Source: Onchocerca volvulus | Taxonomy: Eukaryota; Nematoda; Chromadorea; Rhabditida; Onchocercidae | Direction: 5' to 3' | DNA: 64,000 nucleotides | Assembly: GCA_000499405.2 (NCBI GenBank) | Contig: HG738139.1 | Coordinates: forward strand, 15,600,858-15,664,857 | Shown: positions 1 to 11,900 of the stretch, in pieces | How the letters are laid out: each line of letters starts with the position of its first letter | Position numbering within the stretch: the stretch's first letter is position 1 | Translations under genes and position numbers: made by a program | Notes under the pieces: model-generated | The model's database searches: none | What the model was told of the DNA's origin: nothing | The model's input: the letters and a program-made list of their open reading frames with translations, nothing else

Positions 1-3000
1 AATAGGCTTGGAGAAATTCTGTGAAACTAGCTGATTAGGTGTAACTGTAAGATTATCAGTTGCTTTACGATCATTGTTATATACATTATCTTGTAATGGG
101 GGAAGTGACGGATATATCGATGCCGGAGCTTTCTTCGCATCAAATTTGGAAGTTGCATCATGACGGACAAATGTTCCAGCTGTTATACTATTTAAATTTG
201 CAAGGTTTTTCTGCTGCTGTTGTCTATCACAGGCTTGAGCAATATGATATGCTGTTTTTAAAGTTTTTTCATCTTGCAAAGCATTCAAAGCAGCCTTACG
301 TGCCTGTAAAACATTTCATGATTTAAACTAATTTAATCAGTTTCATCTCATTTGAATTTTATTTCGTCTATTGAAACATTAAGGTTTGAATAATGGAAAG
401 AATGATGGAAAATCGATTTACGAGTAAGTACTAAAGAATTTATCAAGAAATTGTTCATAAAAAATTAGCAGGGAAGCTGACTGTGAAGACGATTTCATCT
501 TAAAAAAAAATTTTCATGTCTGATAAGTCTTAAAAATAATATTTAATGATTGGGATTTTGAAGCTAATTTTCTTTAGTTTTCCTTGAAAATTTTTCAGAT
601 TTTTAAAAATTTTTCCAAGTTTTTTTAAAAACTGAAAATTCCTTTTTCAGGCCATTCAATCAAATATTTATCAACATTTACCTAACATCTAACTTTGCTT
701 TTAATGCTAATTTTATCAAATACATACCCCTTCGTTTTTGGCAAGAAATGAAACCGCTGACCGAACAGTTTCATTTTTGCTTGCTGCAATCAATTTACGT
801 TGTATTTCTGGCTTTTTCACAGCACCAAAAACAGTTTTTGCCGTACCGAATGCAGCATTAAATTTACCATCTCCAAAAGTTCCTGAAGATTTCATTTATT
901 ATTAATCACACCCAAATAAAAAGCAAATGAACAATATTAAAAGCGCATAAATGTAAAACTTAAACATCATAACATCAAAAGCACATAAACAAAACAATTT
1001 CACAGCAACAACAATTCCTTCTTTCAAATAAAAGAACTGAGTGGAATAAATAGTACAGATGAGCCTAATTGATTGATAGTATCATTGATTCCTCATACAA
1101 ATTTTGCAGAAATTTTGATTTGTTTGATGACCTCAAAACATCTACATTTGCTTTTCTCTCACTCTTCAAGAAAGAAAAACAATCATCAATTATTGCTTTA
1201 GATTTGTATATTATTATACATTACAGGTTAGGAAAATAAAAAATAAGAGAAAATAAAAAATAAGAAAAGCATTTGCACATAGTAAAAAATTGCAGCTAAA
1301 TTTATCCTGTATTTCCTAATATACTGCATTTCTTAAAAAGATTGTTTTCATTTTCTGCTTCACAAATGAAAACGGAAATTTTAAATTGCAGAGCATCAAA
1401 ATCAAATTCGTTCCTAAAATTTCAGCATTTTCAGCTGTGTAATAGAAATATCTTCTTTTGTTGTTTACAGAATGATCAAAACAATTTTGTTTTAGAAACC
1501 TTAATTAATCAGATTTCAAATTGAAATCAGCCAATTAGATCACAGCTCTCATTTACACTTTTCTTAAATTTAAAATTATATTAACTGATCATTAGAAATA
1601 CACAAAGATGAATTATATTAAAATATGCTACAATTATAACAGCAATCAATATAACTGCATTCATAAATTCCTCATTATATATCTTACTAAAATTATTTAT
1701 TTAAATTGGCTTATTGTATTTCTTTAATCATAATTTTATCTTTCGCAAAATTAATTTATTTATAAAGTCAGCAATTAGTAATTTTTAAAATAAAATCTAG
1801 CATTTCATTAACCTTTTCTTCCTTCACAATATCTAAGAACCAAAAAATAAAAAAATTATCAATAATCCGCCGAATGGAAAAGAATTCGATGCCTCTACCT
1901 ATGCAAGCAAAACTTTAACACTTTTTTTAATAATATGTAATCAAAAATATTAATTTAAAAAAACTGCAAAATATGACTAAAAGAAATCATTCCAAAAAAA
2001 ATCACTCATGCATCAAATCATCATCAAGTATCGAAGGCATTTTCGGTGAACGCAAGAACGGATTCCCATCTGATCCAGTATCTTCCGATAATTTGGTTTT
2101 TATCCCAAATGCTGGTTCATTTTGTAGATCAGAGAGAAGAGAATCTAAGTATGGTTCATTCGATGTTTTCGGTTCAATGATTTCTCCGAAGGTCGGTACT
2201 TCTGCTTGCAGTAAACTTATTTCTTTTTCGTCATCCTCTTCAAAGAAAAATTTTTCGGAAATGGTAGTTGGAAATTCCGGATCAATAGTTTTTGACTGTT
2301 CAGCATTGTGCACTTCTGTTGCTGCTCCATTCGTCATTGTTTTCTGTTCATCTTCTTCCATGTATGCCATCATTCGAGTTTGTTGTTGACGGGTACGTTC
2401 TGCAGCTGCAGCAGCAATCTTTTTCAAAATCCGTTGCTTATGGAGATCGAATAGAGAAATAGACGGATGGGTACGCAGAACGAAATCTTTTAATGACATA
2501 ACAGTATTTCGATACAACAAAGCCACGCCTTCACGTGCTTTCTCGTATGAAGGTTCCGGTTCACCAGAAATGTCCGTGCGTACATAAGTATGTGGATCAG
2601 GAAACGGCGGTAACCAATCCGGAATATGTGAAGGACGTGGACGTGAGCTACCGACACGAAGTTGTTGTTGGGTTTGCGGTACATGTTGTGTACGTGGAGG
2701 TGCTATCACCAGAGAACCTTTCGAGGTTGTTTCTTTTAAAAATGCTGGTAAATCGGAAACTGCAGTACCTAAATCTACTAATGCCATGACTGTATCCGAT
2801 GGTGTTGAAATGGTACGACCAGCATGTTCGGTCATTTGACGTGTAGTAACGGCCAGCTCATTGATATACGAATTAATCATATGAGTGAGTAGCTCGAGGA
2901 CATCGGCTTCAATAGCTTCAAAACCAGCCTGTTTACAGATGGCAGCAATCGCTTGACGTAAGACACGTCGATATACGTAATCAGCTACTGTCGGCGAATA

Positions 3001-3822
3001 ACTTGTTGATGGCAAAGAATGCATTGCTGTAGCTGCAAATTGCTTCATCATTGTGATATGTGAAAAAATACAGACGTTACACGCGGTATTTCAATAAAAA
3101 GATAATAAGCGTAAAACTACATTCGAAGAATGATTGCAAAGTAAAAGAATTTTATAAAATTGGAAGCTTATTTTTACAAAAGAGAAAGCAAATAAATCCC
3201 GAAAAGTAAAGTATACTAGATGTTTTTTAAGCCGAAACATGGAATGGCTTTAGCAAAATAAATATACTTGATAATGCATGACACACAATGCATGAATATA
3301 TCAGCCACTTTTTCGAGATTTTAAATAATTAGATTACATTTTTCAAAAAATCTATACTGCACTCATCTAATCAATACATCAGCTAACACTGTACCCAACC
3401 ATCATTTAGCAAAATTCACGCATAGCAATTTTGTTATGGTTTTAAATTTGGAAAAAGTTCAACTCAAGATGCATTGAAGCATTGTAGGTTAATTTACTCC
3501 TAAAATATAGAAAAAGAAATATTTACAAAAATCTAACAAAATACATCACAATAGCAGAAATTCTATCCACCTATCGTCATCTAGTTTCGCCTTTGATACC
3601 AAGATTTTTGAGCCAGAAGTTTCAACATCCTAATGCTTGCAAGCTCCAGCGTCAGCTCCAGCAAAGGATGTTTCAAAAGAAACCGAAATTAAAAGTACCT
3701 GTCGGTGATTGAAGACGAATTGCTGTTGCTGGCGCTGAAGCTTCAGTTGCATTATCCTTGCTTTTCCAGGATGGCTTTTCAGGTAAAGGTGGCGGTGGCA
3801 AAGGCTTATCTGCTGGGAACAT
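1..3822 (-). CDS. Unrecognised proline-rich protein, 3' part cut by window edge
   Basis: Three exons on the minus strand: 3822-3699 (start ATG at 3822; the exon itself begins at 3826 after a TTTAG acceptor that could take a spliced leader), 882-728, and 303 to the window edge. The phases agree (1, then 0). The visible 194 residues start MFPADKPLPPPPLPEKPSW, a proline-rich stretch of the kind bound by SH3 or WW domains. A helix-prone, lysine- and alanine-rich middle follows (GTFGDGKFNAAFGTAKTVFG, then KKPEIQRKLIAASKN), then a Gln-rich patch and a Pro/Asn-rich segment. There is no signal peptide or membrane segment. I do not recognise the family. The intron 883-3698 contains the whole TAF8 gene on the same strand. 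Exon 2 also carries an in-frame ATG at its acceptor (889), so a shorter product starting MKSSGTFGDG is an alternative. Upstream exons beyond 3826 cannot be excluded. Confidence 0.6.
2002..3051 (-). CDS. taf-8: Transcription initiation factor TFIID subunit 8 (TAF8)
   Basis: A single uninterrupted 349-residue frame with two adjacent start methionines (MMKQF). Residues about 20-95 form a histone fold (bromodomain-associated type: ADYVYRRVLRQAIAAICKQ, then FEAIEADVLELLTHMINSYI), which in the family pairs with TAF10. Residues about 143-156 carry the TAF8 hallmark IPDWLPPFPDPHTYVRT, followed by a helical segment ending near 225 and an acidic C-terminal tail. The protein acts in the nucleus as part of TFIID at RNA polymerase II promoters. 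Length and domain order match the family. It is notable for having no intron in an intron-dense region and for lying inside an intron of another same-strand gene. It must use its own promoter (3052-3698) or a spliced leader. Confidence 0.93.
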   Translation of the reverse strand: MMKQFAATAMHSLPSTSYSPTVADYVYRRVLRQAIAAICKQAGFEAIEADVLELLTHMINSYINELAVTTRQMTEHAGRTISTPSDTVMALVDLGTAVSDLPAFLKETTSKGSLVIAPPRTQHVPQTQQQLRVGSSRPRPSHIPDWLPPFPDPHTYVRTDISGEPEPSYEKAREGVALLYRNTVMSLKDFVLRTHPSISLFDLHKQRILKKIAAAAAERTRQQQTRMMAYMEEDEQKTMTNGAATEVHNAEQSKTIDPEFPTTISEKFFFEEDDEKEISLLQAEVPTFGEIIEPKTSNEPYLDSLLSDLQNEPAFGIKTKLSEDTGSDGNPFLRSPKMPSILDDDLMHE

Positions 3823-3826
3823 CCCC

Positions 3827-5934
3827 CTAAATAGAGGAAAAAGAATAATCTTTTTTCATGTAAAAGAGCGTTATACATAAATTCTTACATAGACAAAATT
3901 GGATGAATTAACAGATTACAATAAAAAGAATTTTACTCCTTATATTTGCTCCAATCTTTTTTAACTGTAAAAATCGATAGATTAAAGGAAAAGTTATAGT
4001 AGAAGAATAAGAATTGAGAAAATATTCCGTATCTCTGCAATTTAAAATTGAAATTTCAATTTTATGAGTAAGCACCTACACAAATCCTTGAAATAATAGT
4101 CAAAGATATTTCTAAATGAAATATCTATTCTATAATGATGCAATACCGATTGGAAATAAAAGAACGATAAAGGTAATCAGTTAAGTATCAAAAACTTTCA
4201 AATTTTTTTAGCAATTGATCAAATTAACATAATAAAAAAAAAAAGAAAAAAAAAAACGATTTATTCCTTGAAGACCTCGAAGCAAATATAAATGCATAAA
4301 ACAGCAAAATAATCAAATCTAAGATCAGATAAAATTTCTGTTCGACAGTTTTTTGGACAATTTATTCAACTCTATGATATAATTTAGATATTGGTCAAAT
4401 ATATCTGTAATCTATAAAAGTGAACTTTCTACAATTTTCAAAGTATACTTTCCATTAATAGTAACGAATAATATCGAAAATGACAAAAATTAAATGAAAA
4501 ATACAATGGTATGCAAATATGCGATAAAAAGGCGCAATTTCGAGGTGATGTACATATACTGACAATTCATGAGTGAAAACAGTAAAAAACATTTCATCTA
4601 GAAATACTTTTATTATTTCATTCTGAACTTAAAAATTCGTAAACTTTCTCAGATACATAGATGAGTGCCAGCGACTTTACATAATGCCACATTTATAAAA
4701 TTTTATAACATCTCTGAAATTTTCTTGAAAGCAATTAATAGCAATAAGAATTTTCATCACAATCTTCAATTAATCACTAAACATCTCTTAGCTAACTGAT
4801 AATTGGTTTCTTCAACACAGTAATATTTCCTGGATGCTGCACCGACACTCAAAATCATTTCATACAATAAACGGAAAGACATTTAAAAGCATCATTAGAG
4901 GACTGAAAATCATTTGAGGTATATAACAAAAGTGATAATAGAACACACAATATAATTTCACTTAATCACAGCTTGTTGAAAAAAATAAATTTCATTATAT
5001 CAACTTTGAAATATTAGATTTTTCCTCATCTTATTTGTCCACTTTAGGTTTTATAACAAGCCTTACTGGAATACCAGTACAAACACTTCAAAATTTTCAG
5101 AAATCATAGCACTAACTAAAAAATTAATCAAAAGATATCGAAACAACAAAAGAACATTAAAAAAAATGAAAATATTCAGTAAAAAATCCATTTTCTTAAT
5201 TTTATTGCAGAAGAAAAAAAAGGATTCGGAAGAGATACGAATTACTAAATCACCAAAATAAACTGAATAATGTGCAAATTGTTAATACCACTTTGAATTT
5301 ACAACAAATGCAATATTTCCCAAAACGAATCTAAAAATGATTCGAAGAAATTATTTTATTAATTTAATGAAAGTATGGAACATCATTTAAAATCCACAGA
5401 CTCACAAACGATCATTAATTTCAATTTACTTGGCCAAAATCGAGAACAAAAATTATATTCCATTTACACTTAAAATACTAAAAAGAAATAACCAATGCTA
5501 CATATAAGTTATGATAGATTGGGAAGTAATCAAATAATTAATGTCAATATCGCTTTAGAAAAATTTTACCTGACAGCTTCACAACATATGAAAAAGAGAC
5601 TATTTACATTCCACAATTAATTCACCTTTATTCGATGTATTACAGTATCTGAAAAAATATACTGAGCGATACTAATATCAAAAAAATGAATTAAATACCG
5701 CTGAAGTCTCACAACGCTATCCATATAACGACTTATAAAAGAGAATATATATTATTCAAATTACAATAATTCATAATTCAGTCTAGAATGCTGATTCAAA
5801 TCCAAGTACTGCAAACTGATCCTACGAACCAATAACTTTTCCAACAAAATTCCTCATTCTTCAAAACAAAAAATCAACACTGCAAACCGATTAAGAATTA
5901 GAACCTCTCAAATTATTGTGAATTAAAGCTAAAT
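3827..5934. other. Intergenic, no gene seen
   Basis: This stretch lies between the stop of the N4BP2-like gene and the first visible exon of the proline-rich gene. It is AT-rich with stops in all frames and an A-rich run at about 4230-4257. It should contain the N4BP2 3' UTR and possibly unseen 5' exons of the downstream gene. I see no conserved motif. Confidence 0.5.
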
Positions 5935-8900
5935 TTAAATAACTATATCGAAATAAATTCCTGAAACATACTCATAACCACATTGTTCAAGCCACTGTGT
6001 AACAGCTGGTCTAATTTTTGCTTGCCCGTTGTTCAATTTACCATAACCAGTTAGAACAACTAATTTCTTTCCGGATCGTCCACGTCGAAGATCCACTGGT
6101 CCTGAAATCTTTATATCTTAAAAGAGTGTAAAAGCACAAAAAAAAATTTGGTTGTAGAATTAACAGTAATTCTCATTCTTGCGCAGCATGTTCTTTTGAG
6201 CCATACAAACTTTTCAACTCATTCTATTATCAACTACATAAGAAGCCGGAATTCTTTATGTCCAAAATTCCCTTAGTATTTCTATTGGGCTAACATATAT
6301 AAACTTCCTCGACTTTCCACAGCAGCATAGTCATTAACTGCAGTATGCACCAAAACAAAAACATATTCTGACAAAATAGGTAATTTGTTGCTAGCAACCA
6401 GTACAAATCTCAGACTACTTAGAAACATATGACATCTGATTCAAAAAATCTACTGAAAGCATATGTTAATTTTAAAGATATTAATGCAAAGGCAAAAACA
6501 TGTAAACTTACTATCTGCAGCATTCAGTTTGGATTTAAGAAGTTTAATAGCAGATTGGACATCCATATAATGCAAGTCGATGAATAAATCCCATGTATTC
6601 GCTTTGGTCAACCGTTCATTCAACTCCGCCACACAATCTTTTGCTTTTTTCCCGAATTTCTGAGCCTGCAAATTCAAATCAACTTAGAGAAAATTAAGAA
6701 ATAAGTTGTTAATTCATTTACAGCTCAGATATGAAATCAGATAGATACAGTAAGCTCCAATAATATGAAAAATAGGGCTCAATCACCATGAAGGTCGGTC
6801 CAAGATAAAGATTATGAAAAGAAAATGGTGAAACTAATTAACACGCCAAACAAAAAATAAAGAGCTTCAGGGATCCAAATGTTTTTGATCTCAATAATCC
6901 ATTTTTTATCTTTTTAAAATATTAATAAGTTACAAACATTAAATGTTACAAAACGAAAAAATTCGAAAATAACTCTGGGAGCTTCAAGAAAAGAATCGTT
7001 TGTTTAAAGCTGATATTAAATTACTCCAATCATCAATAATCATACAGAATAAATGATTAAACACAATAGTTCAGTTGTTGCCACCCTGAATCTTCCCCAA
7101 ATCGATGCAGGAGAAAAAAGCGAAAGGTAATCACTCACTACCACAACAGGAATGAGAAAAGCTTAAAAGGATTCGAAATTTCGTGGTATTTTACAAAGCC
7201 ATTTGTGATACCCAACGACTAAGCAAACATCTGAAGTATACTAAAGCATTTCAAGATTTAAATATAACTAGATAAGCGTAAACATAAGAATAGTCACTTC
7301 GACAAATCTTGAATTATTCGACGTAAATTCTCATTTTCAAAATAAACTGCAATAGAAATCGTTTTGAAAATCTAGAAGTCTCAATATGACTAATTACTTA
7401 CCTCAGAAAAATAAAACATTTTTGCTCCAAGTTCTCGTTGATTCTTAGCCCGTGTCAACATTTCTTCTTTTTGTTTGTTATATCTATCCGCTTCCTTTCG
7501 TAATTCACATGCGTCCTCATGCACTGACTTTAGATCTGGTTTTGGGACCTGTAAAACCCGCTTCGATTTTCAAAGTAATTTAATCATTTTCCTTTCATTT
7601 CTTGGATCTTTTTGTAAGTCAAAATTCCACACAGGAATAGATATTAGTGCATTCACTAGAACTTACCGATAATCCATTGGAAGCAAACTGACAACTACCA
7701 GGTTGATTTATAGAGGAAGCAATCCCAGACGGATCAACCAACGCTCTTTGAATATTTTCAGTGCCATTTACGAAAAGTTCTAAAGTATTACGAGTAGCTT
7801 CCGCAGAAAATCTAAAACAATCAATTATTCCAACTTAATTAAATCCTAACAATATTCAAATGCATAATAAATAGAGCATTCAACATGCTCAGTAAATCTA
7901 TTTTACAACCTAACCGAAAACTAGAAAAGTGCTACTTAATAAATGATATTAATTAATGAGATAAAGGATGAAACAAATTGCAATGACGAAATAAAGAATA
8001 GAACAAAATATATTATCAGAAATATTACTTATTATCACGAAAGCATTCAATGACTCGTTCCCGATCAACTTCTGAATAATGATTAATCAGTGCACTTAGT
8101 TGTAATCTTTCAGCAATATTCATATGTTTGCCATTTTCCTGAATTAAGAATAAAACTTTGAAACATGACAACTGTCTAATATTAGTCTGACTGTTTTACA
8201 TGTTCTTGTTCAAAATTTCTAATTTCCGTACAAGCAAATTAAAATCGGAAAATTATAAGAAAGGAACAGAGATTTTTCTGAGAAATCAACTTGTTGCAAA
8301 TGGATGTGCATTTCTTGTCTTGAGTAAGGTGAACTGAATCAGATTTGACAAGAGTGAAATATTTCGGACCAAAGCGATAACGAAAAAATTATTGATATAG
8401 TTACTAACCAAGGATTCATCAAATGCTAGTTCATGATTTTGCAATATTCGCGCCAATTCTTCATCAGGATTAGTGAATATAGAAAAATCGAAGTCCTCAA
8501 ATCCATTATTTACTGCAATGATAACTGTCATTAATTGGAAACAACATAAAACTTGTACATTTGCAGACAATAATTGAAGAATTTTAGATTATAGTCATTT
8601 CCTTATTTCAACCGATAATGCTGAGCAAATCCGAAAAGCCAGTAATGAATTGTACGATAAAATATGAAATGTGAAATAAAGGCCATGGCCTTCGTTGGAG
8701 TGTTTTTATTTAATGCAAAACAAATAAAAGGAAATAGTTCTTCAAGAATTTTCAATCTGATTAAGAATAGATACTGTCATAATATTGTTCATCTATACAT
8801 GAGAAAATATGAAAATTATTAAGAAGAGAGATCACGAGAAAATATTTTCAGAAAACGACTAGTGTTGGAAAAACCCAGAAAATTCTTAATAATTCGACAT

Positions 8901-11900
8901 GAAGAATTAATATGATATTTGTCAATTTCCAATTTATGAATTTTGTACAATTTTCCAATCTTGGATTTACCAAGAATTTTTTGAGCATTTAAGAAATAAT
9001 TATCTAATCTAGCAATATTATAAAATTATTAAAAAAAAAAAAAAAAAAATATGTGAAACATCGGCCATCAGTTTATAAGAATTACATAATTAGTTTTTCT
9101 TTTGTTGGTCTTCTTTGTTTCTTTCTTTCTTTTTTTTTTTTAAAAATTCTGTTTCAAAGATAGAATCATGACTTCAAATTTCTGTTTTTATCACGAGAAA
9201 TGAATTCAAATTTGATCAGATCATAACTGATTATGAATTAAATTTAGTCTTTATCTGAACAAAGAAAGATACCTTTTGTAGTTGATTCGCCTTGCCAACA
9301 CAAATAAATTTGACGCCAAAGCCAAATCGGTAAGTCCACGTATGTTTTTAAAAAATTGCTATTTTCACTATTACCTTGAAATAGTGTATCGTCATTTGAA
9401 AACAAAGAAAGTTCCAAAACATAAGTTTCCAGTAATCATTTCGGTCCATCCAAAACTTTGAATATTCATATATATAATTTTATTCCAGTACTTCAAAAGA
9501 GATTACAAATTCAAATGAAATCTCTCTTAAAATTGATTTCTCTAAACTGTTGGATTTTATAGACAGAAAAGTTATAATTGATTCTCCATCGGAATTTCTT
9601 AGTTTAAAATTATTTGCTTGTCAGTATACCTATTGCTGATTTTTCTACGAATTGCTTTGCGCATTTCATATGCAATTTGAGATTCGGATTCAGACAGCGA
9701 CTCACCAGAACATATTGGGCATTTTATTATTTTTAACAAATTAGAATTAGCAAACAAATCTAAAAAAATAACTAGCCGATATGCTGTACATCTTAAACAT
9801 TTTTAAAAAAAGTAAAAAATACCAAAAAGTTGAGTAAGTTGCTGCATCATATCAACTGATATCTCCATCCGGTAATATCCTTCAGGTACAGGTTCTGGAT
9901 CGGAGCATTGCATGTAAGTACAAGGAGCCAACTTTTCAGGTATCGCTGTTTTCATTCCCAAATTTGGTACAAATAATGGTGAACTGTTGTTACTGATTCT
10001 CTCAAATTCTGTTTCGTCCCACCAGTAATATGTTTTTGATAATGGTTCCGCTTCAATATTTTTATTCTGAAAAAACTCTCATGATTTACAATATGGAAGA
10101 ATGATCTACAGAACAAAAAGTTTACTGAATTACAAAAAAATACCGCTATTGGTAGTGCTACAATATATGAGACAGTCTCGACGTATCACATTTTAAATTT
10201 CAAAATGCTTCGATACATTATATATTTAGGGAAATTCTTGGTTTATAATGAAAGCAACAAATGGATAAATCTACATTAAAAAAATAAGAATTGTGTATTC
10301 AGCATTAACTGCCACGTCATTTTTTCCATTAAAAAATCGTCCAAAACAAAAAATTTTTTCAGAAAATCAAAGACTTTCCGCAGGAAATTTTTTGTGGCAT
10401 ATAATTGTGCAGAGTAAACCACTCAAATAATCCTACAATTCTGTTGCTACAAGAGTATAGGCACCTAAAAATTAGCTCTCTACTTCCTTTTGATCTGATT
10501 ATCAATAAGAAAGATTTCTGAAGAAAGAACAAACCTTGTCAACAGGAGTACAAACATTCATATTACCATTCATTTCTTTAAGTAATGTCACTGCATTATT
10601 TAATCCAACTATTTCTAATATATGTGACAGATCAGAAGGTTTTTCATTCGGAAATAATGCTAATAATAATTCAATATCGAGTAGAATGTTACCGTCACTA
10701 AAAAAAAAAGAAAAGAAACATTATTGGAATTAACAAAATAAATGCGAATAAAACAAATGGAGAAATCATGATAAAGATAAGTTAACCAAAAGAATGATTA
10801 CACATATTTGGAATATTAAGGAACAGAAATAATAACTGTAATGAATGGACAGAAATATGAAAGAATAAGAGGACAAGGAATCTTTCTTTGAACAATTAGT
10901 AGGACATCCATGTGGAAATAAACTTGAAAACTAACCCAGCCTGAACCATTTTTCCTTTCATTTTCTTTTTATTATTAAGATCAATATCATTCTGTATTGT
11001 TCCCCACAAAAATTCATCGCTTACGGATGGCAAAGAATCCGACAAATCAAATATTCGAATCAAATCACTAGTCTGACATCCAACAGTACGTAAACTCTTC
11101 TTAGATATCTAAAAATTAATGACAAATAAAGCCATTATTTTAAATAAGAATAACAATAATGAAATAAAAACAGCCGATCAAAATAATGGTGCTTTGAAAT
11201 ATTGAGATAATAGAAGTATTTGAACTATCACTTTTGAAGTGATGAAGTTCTTATGAATTCAAAAGACATTTCCATTCTCATTAACGATTTTCTTGATCAT
11301 TTTGCTAAATACAACAAATTACTCATGTAAAAAAAAAAAAGAAAAAAAAAATTTTTGGTTATGATATGAAAAACAGAAAACATATATATAACATTTATCT
11401 GTGCTGTACTTCTCATATCACGACCAATGTTTTCTTTTTTCACGTAAGCAATCACATTTATTTTTTTTTTTTTTTACATGAGTAATTTGTTGCATTTACA
11501 TCCAATGTCATGATACAAAACCATTTTTTAAGATTCAGAAAAAAGTAAAACAAAACCTGAGGTGGAATTAAAGAAAATAATTGTTCGGAGGTTTTCTTTT
11601 TATCAATAACATCTTTTTCCAAATCTGCGGATGAAATTTTCAGTAAATTCACTGCATCATACAATGAACACTGTGAAATATCTGATGGTAAAAGCTCAGC
11701 TCTTTCGATCTCTTCTTTCTCAGCATTCGCTTTTCGTACATTTTCCGGATACTCTAACATAGAAAAACAATAACTCCAGGACACAAAAAATATCATGATC
11801 ATATCTTTAAATTTACGCTACATTTTGAAATATTTCATTGACTTTAATGTCTTCTAACCTCTAAGATGTAAGGGTAAAATTTCCAAATTTTGACCGGAAA

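Noticed and set aside
60..326. Plus-strand open frame of 88 codons
   Set aside because: It is the antisense shadow of exon 3 of the minus-strand proline-rich gene, whose splice phases are consistent.
1973..2389. Plus-strand open frame of 138 codons
   Set aside because: Antisense to the TAF8 coding frame, rich in Ser/Cys as expected of a shadow.
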